A DNA stretch of 64,000 nt from the NCBI GenBank assembly GCA_964006375.1, contig OZ023265.1, forward strand, positions 158,581,618 to 158,645,617, read 5' to 3'. Positions 1-12,060 of this stretch are shown piece after piece. Every line of letters begins with the position of its first letter. Positions within the stretch are counted from its first letter, which is position 1. This DNA comes from Tillus elongatus (Eukaryota; Arthropoda; Insecta; Coleoptera; Cleridae). The notes under the pieces were generated by a model. It was not told where the DNA came from, made no database searches, and saw only the letters and a program-made list of their open reading frames with translations. Position numbers and translations under genes: made by a program.

Positions 1-820
1 GATGTCAGCTGCAATTAAAACAAATGTATGATATTCGATGCTGCCAATTTGTTTAAAGACTAGATATTATTGCGAGTAAGGACAAAAACACATTTTTATA
101 ACTTTGTATTCGTATGTAGAAGATATAGAACAAGCAAGTATTTAGTTTTTAACGACCAAGAAGACGTCACGACTAGCAAACTATGTTGCAAACTGCAGTG
201 CGGGTGTTGTGTGTGAGTGCGGTGGCGATGACTGCTGAAAGCAGCAGGCGTATCGATGCCGGCGTGTCTTGACGTCACGCGACTTCATCGTGACGTCACA
301 TTAACCATTAGCTAACCCTCCCTGTCCCAGAAAAAGCCCGATGCTAAACTGAGAACTGAGAAGCGAGCACCGATGAGCAGACTCACTTTACCACCTTAAA
401 TAAAATCACTTGACGTCAGGTGTGTGATGTTGATGGCGACATCCCACACCTGACATGTCATGCTAATTCGTACCTTTTAGGGTTTAGGAAAACACAGATG
501 TAAGTAAGAAGTTGCGTCTAATGTTATTCTTAGATAAAACCACCCAACTCAAACCTATGATAATGTCACTAGAGACAGTAACACATATATTTATGTAGAG
601 CAAACTACCCGTTAAATATGGTGGTGTGTGTATGTGAAAATTACTTCAGCACTGTTCATGAAACCACAAGCTGTCAGCTGCTGTCATCATTCTAATATTA
701 TCTTGATATGTCATATTAATTTGTCCTTCATGTGAGCTAAGCAGCAAAACACAATCTATCATGCACATCTAGAGTAAAATGATTAAGATCCTATAATCTA
801 GAGTACACTTAGTGTTCTTC
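1..820. other. No gene recognised; cluster of CRE-like palindromes
   Basis: I recognise no coding or transposon protein here. Three exact TGACGTCA palindromes lie at 270-277, 291-298 and 411-418, with a related GACGTCAC near 163. The palindrome is the classic CREB/ATF site, but clustering alone does not prove a promoter. A similar stretch (GCCGACGGGTGACGTCATCG) occurs near 6716, so the sites may belong to a dispersed repeat. Confidence 0.35.
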
Positions 821-828
821 TATTATAC

Positions 829-940
829 AGGGTGTCTCTAAAAGTTCTTTACAACATCCTACCACATATTCCTTAGAGGAATATAAGACGATTTGAGCCA
901 ACTTATTTTAGTACAAAGTTGATTAGTTTGGCGGCTAGAC
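829..940 (+). mobile_element. Terminal fragment of a CAGGGTGTCT-type long-TIR element
   Basis: The sequence after TATA reads CAGGGTGTCTCTAAAAGTTC and continues with a stretch resembling the termini of the element at 32662-33745 (ATTCCTTAG followed by a TTTAGTACAAA-like segment). Only one end is visible. It is probably a fragment of a non-autonomous Tc1/mariner-type element inserted at TA. Confidence 0.45.
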
Positions 941-959
941 GGCCCTGAAGTTACTGTTT

Positions 960-3127
<2,168 letters not shown>

Positions 3128-3128
<1 letters not shown>

Positions 3129-3148
3129 TATATATGTATGTATGTATA

Positions 3149-3219
<71 letters not shown>
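3128..3219. repeat. (TA)n microsatellite with TATG interruptions
   Basis: About 92 bp, with TATG units at the left edge next to the right terminus of mariner copy 1. With the array at 1130-1257, both ends of the transposon lie in TA repeats. Confidence 0.93.
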
Positions 3220-3890
3220 CTGAAAACGTCCCTGTTTGTTTTACATGGTTAAAAACAGCATTAACCAAACACGTTTATTATACCTTCTTTTACTATACAC
3301 CACTCCCACGCAAAAGTGTATAACAGCTTGCTATTATTAAGATGTCAGAAGGAAATTTAGCAAATGAGAGAAGAAAGTCGAGGATATATGTAATTTTCAT
3401 CTAGGAAACGGGCGTTAGGGGTTAGCTTAAAGCATTTTATGTCTCACATCACCCCACCCGTCGTGAAAATTGCTACCATCATGAGAATACTCCGGTATAA
3501 ACTGCTAACGCTCCAGTTTCTATTTATGCGCAATTCTACTTCCATCCTGCAGTTTCCCCAATTTTCCCGCTTTATTTATGGCACATGTACGTTATTTTTT
3601 AGGTGTAGGTACAATAGAAGGGTATCAAAGATACGGAGTTTCCACCCGAGAGAATGTAGCATCAATATTTACTCGCCCCTACTGAGATTTAGAGACTTGA
3701 TATAGTATTAGGTGTAAGGCTGCAGTCATGTCATATTTTAAATATATTATTAAGAATTTTTTTGTTGATATTTTTAGCTCAGTCATGTATAAAAGTCTGT
3801 ACCAGTTCTTATAAAAATGTTTCTAGTGTCACAAGCCAATTTGTATTTTACTAAAACAAAACATTAAATTTAGTAGTAGAAAGCTATGTC
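3220..3890. other. No recognisable feature
   Basis: No domain, tandem repeat or transposon terminus is visible. A chance open frame at 3439-3705 has no motif I recognise. Confidence 0.4.
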
Positions 3891-3892
3891 AT

Positions 3893-4660
3893 TGTGAGAT
3901 GTCCGACAGGGTCGCCATCTCGGTGCGAAACCTGGTAGTATGTTGCGACGACAGCTCCAAATAACACCAGATGTTATTAGATTTCTTGCCTAATATAGGG
4001 ACAATGTATGCAAGGCTAGATGTATTCTCACTACAATTAGAATCGTATTTTAATATTATACCCCTGTTCGCAGCATGATATAACAATAAAGAATAGTATG
4101 GTTATAGTATGGGCACATCACGCTCCACTCAAATGTACAATATTCTAAGCCTGTCTCTTTAGCCGGATTAGATGAAGATCGCAGACTAATTACAGCGAAA
4201 ACACACCTATAAAGTAATAGGGCTATAGTAGCCAGCCTCCTAGTATATTGTGAGATGTACGACAGAGTCGCCATCTCGGTGCGGAACCAGGTAATATGTT
4301 GTCACGACAGTTCCAAATAACACAACATGTTATAAAATAGAGACTGTGTCCAACCGGCTAACAATTTTATAAATTGTCACCCCTGGCCCATTTCTTCCCT
4401 AACATAGGGACAATGTATATGAGGCTAGATGTATTCTCACCATAATTAGTACCGCAGACCGGTCTCGCTCTAATTAGAGCTCGTCAGTACGGTATACTAA
4501 TTACAGCGAGAACCTACCTATAAAGTAATACGGTCATAGTAGCCAGCCTCCTAGAACATGTTATAAAATAGATACTGTGTACAATCAACAAACAATTTTG
4601 TAAATTGTCAGCCCTGGGCGATTTGTTCCCTAATATAGGGACAATGTATAAGTTATGTAC
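3893..4660. mobile_element. Family C foldback/MITE cluster, two partial copies
   Basis: Two adjacent family C copies share the terminus TTGTGAGATGTMCGACAG, a GTCGCCATCTCGGTGCG segment, CAAATAACAC, and AATATAGGGACAATGTAT followed by a GGCTAGATGTATTCTC stretch. One begins at 3893 and the other near 4252. The same blocks recur at 17690-17931, 18372-18457, 25683-26165 (as an inverted pair) and 33549-33612. No coding capacity is seen. The first copy is interrupted by a LINE fragment at 4123-4187. Confidence 0.6.
4123..4187 (+). mobile_element. 65-bp LINE fragment embedded in family C
   Basis: Matches 14578-14642 of the LINE at 13941-15740 with about five mismatches in 65 bp, including the coding stretch for SLPQLDEDRR-like residues. 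It begins CTCCACTCAA and ends GATCGCAGACT, then joins directly to family C sequence (AATTACAGCG). No poly-A or obvious TSD is visible, so this is not a simple retrotransposition event. Confidence 0.75.
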
Positions 4661-5099
4661 CAAATTTCATCGAAAATAACTGTGTACAAAAATTTTCCGA
4701 AGAAACTTAGAGCTTTCACGTAAAAGGTAATCTGATTTATCCAAGCAATAACACGAACAATACACCTGCCAACATATAAAAATTATCAATCTCAAAAATC
4801 TTTGCATAAAAATTGACAGAAAAAATGTACTAACCAATTTAACAAACTTTTTCCAGGAAAATTCGCTAATAGATATTACTTCTACGAAATTAGAATCAAT
4901 ATTTTTATTAAATGAATGTCTGATAAAAACCTTTAAACGAGACCTTATTAAAACATTATATTTCACGAAGGCCTCTAAAAATTCTATGCAAAAGCGCTAC
5001 TCAAATAAATGGAAAATTATACATATACTCTGAAAAGTCTGAACGCTGCAAGTGCCGTATTCGAGCAAATTTTTATCAAAATAAACCACACCATTTTTA
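4661..5099. other. No recognisable gene
   Basis: AT-rich sequence. The minus-strand frame at 4667-4966 has no recognisable motif. The right part may belong to the Penelope-like 3' region that follows, but I see no sequence proof. Confidence 0.3.
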
Positions 5100-5171
5100 T
5101 GAAAACTATATACAGTGTGTGTGACAAGTACACTTGGATAACCCAAATCACCACAACACATTTTAAAAAGA

Positions 5172-5212
5172 CCTGACGATCGTTTCACTAACCAAGTTAG
5201 CGTCATCAGAGG
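5172..5212 (-). ncRNA. Hammerhead-ribozyme-like motif (Penelope type)
   Basis: On the minus strand the conserved parts appear in order: CTGATGA (5209-5203), a helix II of GCTAAC and GTTAGT closed by a short TTG loop, GAAA, a two-base-pair helix III (AC/GT) capped by GATC, then the cleavage triplet GTC with the expected cut between 5175 and 5174. Helix I can form from CCT (5212-5210) and AGG (5174-5172). Very short helix III is characteristic of hammerheads described from Penelope-like elements. One C between CTGATGA and helix II is left unpaired, which is a caveat. Activity is not shown by sequence. Confidence 0.65.
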
Positions 5213-5399
5213 ATGAAACATTCTAAATACTGAAAAAACTAACATCAACTTATATACCGGATCTTAGGTAAAGAGATCGAACTGAGGTGGGAAACTAGTC
5301 GCAGCAAAATTCACAGTGTATTGTATTTTTATCGCCGGACAAGGTCTTTGCACTGTCCCTACTACTTTATCTAAAAAGTGTCCATCTGTAATAGTTTTG

Positions 5400-5769
5400 A
5401 GAAGGTTCAACGACTGCTAAATTAAGATAGATTCCTTTGGCGACAATATCTGTATACTTATGTTGTCTTTAGAACATGCTGAAACGTGGGAATTATTTTA
5501 CAAAGCAATCGATCAGGTGACTCGTAATTGGCGGTGGTGAAGCGTACATACATTTTTTGTTGTAACTATATTTCGCAATATACACGCTTTCGAACGCGTT
5601 TAGGTGTCCTGGTTTTCTAACATTTTTTATTAATTTCAGAGTATCTTTATCAACGTGATAATTATTATCCCAAATGTGTCGGGCGACGGAAGACTTATCT
5701 ACAGTACCTTAACGTAATTGGGATAAGTGTTCTTTCAATCTAATTCCAATCGATCTTTTTGTTTGTCCA
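5400..5769 (-). pseudogene. GIY-YIG endonuclease remnant of a Penelope-like element
   Basis: The minus strand reads GQTKRSIGIRLKEH, one stop, then KSSVARHIWDNNYHVD, LKLIKNVRKPGHLNAFE and SVYIAKY. This order (GxTxR, RxxEH, S.A.H....H, LE/FES.YI) is that of the GIY-YIG domain at the C-terminus of Penelope-like polyproteins. The Tyr-Ile-Gly start is lost at a short duplication (AGATCGATTGGAATT occurs twice, near 5740 and 5780). Further stops follow downstream. It is a dead fragment that identifies the parent of the adjacent hammerhead motif. Confidence 0.7.
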
Positions 5770-5814
5770 TTCTTTGAATCCAATTCCAATCGATCTTGTG
5801 TTTGACATAAGCTT

Positions 5815-6492
<678 letters not shown>

Positions 6493-6579
6493 AAATAATT
6501 TGGTTTGCGCATGCGCTAATCCATTTTACATAGGTCGTTATATAATAATCAAAATGGTGACGCTTCTTGTATTGTATGG

Positions 6580-6845
6580 TCGCCACTGCCGCCATCTGTC
6601 AATCCTATCCGAAGGTTCGATTCCAACTGATGACGTCGTCGCCATCAAGACTCCCGCAATTGTCAAACTTTCACCACTGCCGCCATCTGTCAACTCAGTG
6701 CCGCCGAGGTTTGATGCCGACGGGTGACGTCATCGCCATAAAAATTCAAAACTCCCGCCATCTGTTAAATTGCCGCCATCTGTCAACCCAAGCACGTATT
6801 AAAAACTCCCACCATCTGTTAAAATTGCCACCATCTGATTGCTGG
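6580..6845. repeat. Clustered CCGCCATCTGT short repeats
   Basis: The motif C(C/A)(G/C)CCATCTG occurs about six times in 265 bp (near 6590, 6681, 6758, 6774, 6809 and 6828), separated by variable spacers with GATGACGTCGTCGCC and GGTGACGTCATCGCC. Phasing is irregular, so this is neither a simple tandem array nor CRISPR. It could be a degenerate minisatellite or a cluster of binding sites (the reverse strand resembles AGATGGCGGC, close to a YY1-type site). Confidence 0.5.
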
Positions 6846-6920
6846 TTTCTGATTGGTCGAAGGAAGAAAAGTGGAGGGGGTCAGCCCAAGTGGCCCATTA
6901 CCTACTGAATCACAATGCCA

Positions 6921-6965
6921 CAGCGTCGGTTTATGTTAATCGCCGACGCCAGATAGCAGTTTCAC
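6921..6965 (-). repeat. Fragment of tRNA-derived SINE body
   Basis: GCGTCGGTTTATGTTAATCG and CCGACGCCAGATAGCAGTTT match the 3' body of the SINE seen whole at 57844-58133, with a gap. Only about 45 bp remain and the tRNA head is absent. Confidence 0.5.
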
Positions 6966-7695
6966 TTTAACAATCTGTAAATATTGCTGAATTCCTTTAT
7001 TACTGTAAGAAGCATTAGGACCTTTAACTTGTTTAATATCGCATGGTATATGGAACCAATGGAATTATAAATATTCCAAAATTACACACACCTGCAAATT
7101 TTCCAACAAAAGCAAAAAGGCGGTCGCAATGTGATATGATCACCTCAATAAATGTCAATCAATATAAACTTCTTTTATGCTCAATTTTTATATCACCTAC
7201 TGTTCAATTTTTATCTTTAAAAATTATAATTATTATTATTATTAGTTCTTTGATCATTCGCCAAGACAAACTTGGTTTACCGCGACTAAAACTGTTGCTT
7301 TCTACAAATATAAAAACATTTAACTCCCACTTCATCGTGATATGTCATATTGTTTCAGAATATGTTAAAATTTATTAATAAAATTATATTGCTAACGTGC
7401 AATCCGCTTTAGTTATGTAATAGATGTAGCGATGAAATGTTTCAAAAAGATCAGTCAAAAATATTGTTTTGTGTAAAGGTGCTCTTTGTTTTTTTATATA
7501 TGGATCAATCAGTAGAATGCATTCCACCTGGATGGTACAAAAAAACAGCCAGTCAAAAGCTCGAAGGTAATAAATAATTGTCTATTGTCGATATTATAAA
7601 ATAACAAGAGATCAAGGTTACATTTAAGGTTGTCTAATGCTGCTAGTACCTATAGATGTCTTGGGTAACGCTACTAGAGGTAAATAAGGCTTATT
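6966..7695. other. No recognisable feature
   Basis: The open frame at 7043-7378 contains an (ATT)n run and has no motif I recognise. No transposon end is seen. Confidence 0.35.
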
Positions 7696-7697
7696 TT

Positions 7698-7892
7698 TAG
7701 GTGCACTTGGAGAACCCATATCACCACAACGCATTATTAAAGACCTGACAATCATTTCAATAACTAAATTTTGTAATTTTATATTCTCTGATGACGCTAA
7801 CTTTGTAAGTGAAACGACCGAAAGGTCTTTAAAAATGTTTTGTGGTGATTTGTATTCTCCAAGTGTACTTATCAGTGTTCATCACATGTTAT
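7698..7892. mobile_element. Palindromic hammerhead-bearing element (family D)
   Basis: Ends are AAGTACACTTGGAGAACCCA on the left and the inverse (CTCCAAGTGTACTTATCAG) on the right, with inner arms carrying ACCTGACAATC and GAAAGGTCTTT. The inner part has a CTGATGACGCTAAC block. It resembles 37722-37908 and 10121-10320 and the Penelope-like terminus at 5100-5250. No coding sequence. Confidence 0.6.
7788..7830 (+). ncRNA. Decayed hammerhead-like motif
   Basis: CTGATGA (7788-7794) and GAAAC are kept, but helix II is mismatched (GCTAAC versus GTAAGT) and the GTC triplet is lost (GACCGAAAGG). This is a likely inactive relative of the motif at 5172-5212. Confidence 0.5.
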
Positions 7893-8231
7893 AATCCTTA
7901 CTTTCTAAGGATTATTATCCTGGAACTTTTATCTGCCAATTATTGCATTAATGGATAGTTAAGATTATTTAGATTGCCGCCTTTCGAAATTGAGTGGCCT
8001 AAACAAAAAGTCACAGAGGTGTTTGTATTTTAGGTTTTAAGAGTAAATCACAAAACTGGTCTTTTATAAAAATTGAGTAATCAGGTAATTTTTTCGCAAT
8101 ATTTATAATAATAAACACAAGAAATACCTTAAAATTCTCCCATCTGGCTAGTTTTGTAAATTGTTTATTTCAGATTACAATAATTATAGGTACAAAACAT
8201 TAATTCATTATCTTAAGTCTTGTACCTGAAA

Positions 8232-9990
8232 AATCGGCTGGGCGTCAATTTGAAATGTTTGTGCTTTTTTTTATATCAACAACACACCACGAGGGCTTAC
8301 AGCCTAAACACTGTCGTACCGTGGGTGTCGACAAGGAGGAAAGAGGCAACTTGTTAATTCTGGACTTAAAGGTTTGGAGGTTTGGAGGAGAAAGAAAAAC
8401 ATGCGCCGGCAAGGAATTCCACAACTTGGAAGTCCTCGGGACAAAAGAGCGGGCATAACAAGATGTTCTATGTCTGGTGACCTGGACAGTAAAAGGGTGC
8501 ATTCGCTCTGTTCCCCTGGTAGATCTGTTGGGGGGCAGCAGGCGGAGGAACTATGCAAGAAAGCTCCTCTGAGCAGTGCCCCTGCAGATATCTATAAAAG
8601 AGACAGAGGTCACCAACGGCACGTTAGTGGGCAAGGGATGCCTTTGGGTGAGGGTAGGGTCACCAATGAGACGTATAGCTCTCTTCTGAATGAAGTCCAG
8701 GATAGCGAGTGTAGAAGCGGCAGCAGCACCCCAGATGTGGGAACAGTATTCGAGGTTCGGCCTCAGTTGCGAAGTATATAAGGTATAGAGATTAGCTGGT
8801 GAAAAGTATTTGCAAGCCCGGACGAGGAAACCTAATTTCTTAGCAGCCGCTTCTGCAATTGATCTGAGATGTTGGTGCCAATTGAGATTTCGATCCACAG
8901 AAATGCCAACAAGTAAAAATGAGTTATTACTTTGAATAACTTGGTTGTTCATTGTGATGGGTCTAGGGCTGGTGTATATTTTATGAGAAAGAAAGCAAGA
9001 CTGAGATTTGGTGGGGTTGAATTGTACAAGATTTCTACTTCCCCAGTCTAATATTTTTTGGAGATCCACGGAGACGGAACCCTCCATGAGTCTGCGATCC
9101 TCATCTAATTGGGGCAAAGAGACAGGCAAAAAAGTAACTGGATACTATAAGGTCGGTCTTTCTCAAGTCTAATTTTATGTTGATATTTGGGCAACCAACA
9201 ACGACAGAAAAAACATGTTTAAAGGAAAATGGAGATTATCCTGTAGTACTCTGATCTCATTGGTTTTCTAATCGCCTGACTTTACAGTTCCAAGAGCTCA
9301 TTAGCTTATGCCTTTTTTCTAAAAAATCGGCTGGCCCACATTTTAAAATGCTTGTGCTTCGCTAAAAAGTCACTGGAGACTATAACATTTGCATTTCTTA
9401 TGTCTAATTTTCTGTTAAGATTTGGACAACCAACAACGAAGGAAAACATGTTTAAAGGATAATGGACATTATCTTGTAGTACTCTGATCTAATTGGTTTT
9501 CTAATCGCCTGATTTTAGAGTTGCAAGAACCCGTTAGCTTACGCCTTGTATTTGGAAAATCTGCTGGCCCCCATTTTTAAATGCTTGTGCTTCGCGAAAA
9601 AGCCACTGGATACTATAAGATTGGCATTTCTTAAGTCGAATTTTATGTTGAGATTTGGACAACCAACGACAACAGAGAAACTTGTTTTAAAGGAAAAGGG
9701 GCATTATTTTGTAGTACTATGATCTAATTAGTTTTCCAATCGCCTGATTTTCCAGTTCTAAGAACTCATTAGCTTAATCTATTTATCTAAAAAAATTAGC
9801 TAGCCGCCATTTTGAAATCGTAGTTATTTGCTAAAAATTCACTAGATACTATAAAATTAGCATTTTCTAAGTCTAATTTTATGTTGAGATTTGGACAACC
9901 AACAACGACATAAATAATATGTTTAAAGGAAAATGGACATTATCTTGTAGTACTCTGATACAATTCGTTTTTTATTGCCTGATTTAACAG
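8232..9990. repeat. Tandem array, unit about 234 bp, split by a LINE
   Basis: Successive units begin with AAGT(A/C)ACTGGA(T/G)ACTATAA or close variants at about 9129, 9365, 9597 and 9832, giving spacings of 236, 232 and 235 bp, with a partial last unit ending near 9990. Each contains a TTGGACAACCAACAACGACA-like block and a GTAGTACTCTGATC(T) block. The left edge (8232-8268, CGGCTGGGCGTCAATTTGAA) is the end of another unit, separated from 9129 by the LINE at about 8266-9128. No coding potential. Confidence 0.75.
8245..9129 (-). pseudogene. 5'-truncated CR1/jockey-like LINE reverse transcriptase, C-terminal part
   Basis: On the minus strand, one frame (9129-8551) holds the end of the RT domain: SLPQLDEDRRLMEGS, LDWGSRNLVQFNPTKSQ, LVGISVDRNLNW, and RPNLEYCSHIWGAA followed by IQKRAIRLIGD. 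After a frameshift the C-terminal tail continues (8502-8245) with RHRTSCYARSFVPRTSKLWN and LPAHVF. The Tyr-Ala-Asp-Asp motif is beyond the 5' truncation. A run of T at the left end is the 3' poly-A of the minus-strand copy. Homologous copies are at 13941-15740 and 44426-44699. Clade assignment among CR1, L2 and jockey groups is uncertain. Confidence 0.8.
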
Positions 9991-10120
9991 CTCCAATGTT
10001 TTAATATACCACAAGCAAAGTCAGCTTATCTTTGTTATTTTATAGGAAGGTATATCTGGTTAGCCTGGAAACTCTCTAGTAATCAAAATTGAATTACATT
10101 GTTATGGTAACAACTATGCT

Positions 10121-10320
10121 AAGTACACTTGGAAAACATAAATCACCCCAACACATCTTTTTAAATAATTGACGATCGTTTCACTAACAAAGTTAACGTC
10201 ATCAGAGGATGAAAAATTATCATCATATGAGTGGTTAGCGAAACGATCGTCACGTCTTTGAAAAGACGTGTGGCGGTGACTTGTGTTTTACAATTAATTT
10301 TACTTATCAGTGCTCATCAC
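10121..10320. mobile_element. Palindromic hammerhead-bearing element (family D)
   Basis: Left end AAGTACACTTGGAAAACATA and right end TTACTTATCAGTGCTCATCA match the family D termini. The two arms carry hammerhead sequence in opposite orientations: an apparently complete core on the minus strand and a 3' half on the plus strand (GGTTAGCGAAACGATCGTCA, 10233-10252). Confidence 0.6.
10171..10207 (-). ncRNA. Hammerhead-ribozyme-like motif
   Basis: Minus strand: CTGATGA, helix II GTTAAC/GTTAGT with G-U pairs, GAAA, helix III AC/GT around GATC, and the triplet GTC. The core is conserved. Helix I is weakened because the sequence after GTC is AATT instead of AGGTC, so self-cleavage is doubtful. Confidence 0.5.
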
Positions 10321-10559
10321 AGGCTTCAGTCTTCACTTAGTGAACAACTCTGGTGTTTCGTAAATAACCTGTGAAAGGTTGATATCCAACATTTAATTAA
10401 TAACTAAACTGTGGGCCTTGATAAACGGCATGTCTGACAAAAAGCTAGATTCTGACAAATCTAGCGATCACTGATCAACGCATGTTGACACTGTTGGTCT
10501 TTCTAGATTTTTCAGAGCGCTCAGTACTGCGAATGAAAGCGTGTTAGTATAAATCGTAG

Positions 10560-11035
10560 AATTTATTAGACTAAGCTCCAGTGCTCTAAATTTATTATAA
10601 AGTTATTCGAGTCGCCGCTACTTGGTGGTTAGGGTAGAAGGTCGAGAATCTAAGGCTCGTTTGGTACGGAGCGGTGTGCCACAAGGATCTATTCTTGGGC
10701 CGCTACTTTTTATTATTTACAATAATCGTTGCAGCGATGCGTTAAGTTATTCAAGTATGTAGCTGTACGCGAATGACACTCAGGTTTACTTTTCTTCTGA
10801 CTTTTGTAATATAGCAAATGCGGTAGCAAAAATTTATAGTGATTTGATTGACTTATATAGACTGACTCTACAGCATTCTCTGCGGCTGAATCCCAGGAAG
10901 CCGTCAGTGGTTCTCTTTGGTAGCCATGTGTATTGCGATAGGGTTATTAAATGACGTGAGTGTAGAGAATGGTGGAGTTTCCTTTACGATTGTGAGTGGG
11001 GTTAAAAATTTGGGCATAATAATAGAAAATATACT
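10560..11035 (+). pseudogene. LINE reverse-transcriptase fragment (RT motifs B-D)
   Basis: Translated in one frame around 10620-10920, the sequence gives VRSGVPQGSILGPLLFIIY, one stop, LYANDTQVYFSSD (the RT active site with Ala-Asn-Asp replacing Ala-Asp-Asp), then LRLNPRKPSVVLFGS. After about 10930 the frame changes and ends in VSGVKNLGIIIEN. The VPQGSILGP and LYxxDTQ motifs are those of jockey/CR1/R1-type LINEs. The 5' part is missing, the active site is altered, and there are stops. A different LINE piece follows from about 11040. Confidence 0.65.
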
Positions 11036-11039
11036 TAGG

Positions 11040-12060
11040 CACGGAAATGATCCTGTTCACCAAGAAGAGGATTTGGGTGAGTTTAGGGCGCCGGTGATCT
11101 TTGGAAAACCTTTGGCTTGGGTGCGGGAGGTCAAATATCTGGGGGTGGTCCTGAACTCTAAATTATCATGGGGGTCGCAAATAAAACGAGTAGTGAGAAA
11201 GGGAGAAGCGACCTTTTGACAGTTTCACCGCGCGGAGGGAGGACCTGGGATCTTATCCTCAGATGCTTAATTGGATTTACACTTCTACCCGGAGGCTGGC
11301 CAAACTTCAAAGGCTGATGCTGCCACCGCTTTGCATCTGTATCAGGGGCAGGCTATGGCGTCACATCTCAGAATGCGAGAAAATGATGTGAGGGAGCAAT
11401 AACAAGATATGCACAAGTTGCCAAGGAGGTGGAAAACGAAAATCTAATTTCCACCATCAAGGTACGAAATGCAGTGGCGATTATATTAGGCTGACTAGGA
11501 CATATAGACTCAGACACCCTAGCAAGGATCAATAGAGGGAAAATGAGGTTGCTTGCCAGCCTGCTAGCCTGGTCTGTTTTACCGATGGACCACCGCTGGA
11601 GGAGCAGTACTCCTCTGGGGCTGGAAGATACATCGATAGCCTGGGGGGTGCCCGAGACCAGTGCTGTCGGCGCATATACTACGGCATTCGAAATGGAGGT
11701 GTACGCTATTCTGCCTGTAGCTAATCGACAGAATCTGAGGATGAGCCTTGAGAAATATATATACATTTGCTCAGATAGTCAGGCGGCCCTCCGAACAGTC
11801 TGCGCGTCCAGAATTAGGTCAATGCTGGTTCAGGAGTGCGCTGACGCTCTTGTGGGACTGTCATATGACCTAGATAAATGTGCTGAGGAGGCCATGAAGA
11901 AGTACTGAAGGTTGTTCGGTGGCTGTAGGCAGGCGAGATACTTTGTGGAGAGGCCGGATAGAAACAAAACTGTCTGGCTTCTTGTTAGGAGTTGTTCGGC
12001 GCTTCGCCGCATCATTGTGGTGCTAACAGGTTACCGTACTCTCAGAACTCACGTTACATT
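11040..12060 (+). pseudogene. RNase H-bearing LINE fragment, decayed
   Basis: The start gives FTKKRDLGEFRAPVIFGKP and VKYLGVVLNSKLSWGSQI, repeating the position already reached by the fragment just upstream, so this is a separate element. The RNase H region follows (about 11560-11910): a TDG-like start, a TAFEMEVYAILPVA block and the well-kept YICSDSQAALR. A C-terminal RYFVERPDRNKTVWLLVRS stretch is at 11940-12010. Several frameshifts are present. It is probably from the I/R1/Loa side of the LINE tree; exact clade not resolved. Confidence 0.6.

Larger units (their letters stand above)
5100..5780 (-). mobile_element. Penelope-like element, 3' end with hammerhead motif
   Basis: Read on the minus strand, a GIY-YIG endonuclease remnant (5769 to about 5400) is followed by an untranslated stretch, a hammerhead-type motif (5212-5172) and a terminus containing CCAAGTGTACTTGTC. 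Penelope-like elements are known to have a C-terminal GIY-YIG domain and hammerhead motifs in their pseudo-LTRs. The order and strand here fit that plan. The reverse transcriptase and 5' part are missing. The terminus is the one shared by the palindromic hammerhead elements elsewhere in this window. Confidence 0.65.

Noticed and set aside
270..418. CRE-like palindromes as a host gene promoter
   Set aside because: No coding sequence or TATA/initiator arrangement follows within the visible sequence, and a similar stretch near 6716 suggests a repeat.
8255..8781. Plus-strand frames at 8255-8458 and 8374-8781
   Set aside because: Antisense to the recognisable LINE protein on the minus strand.
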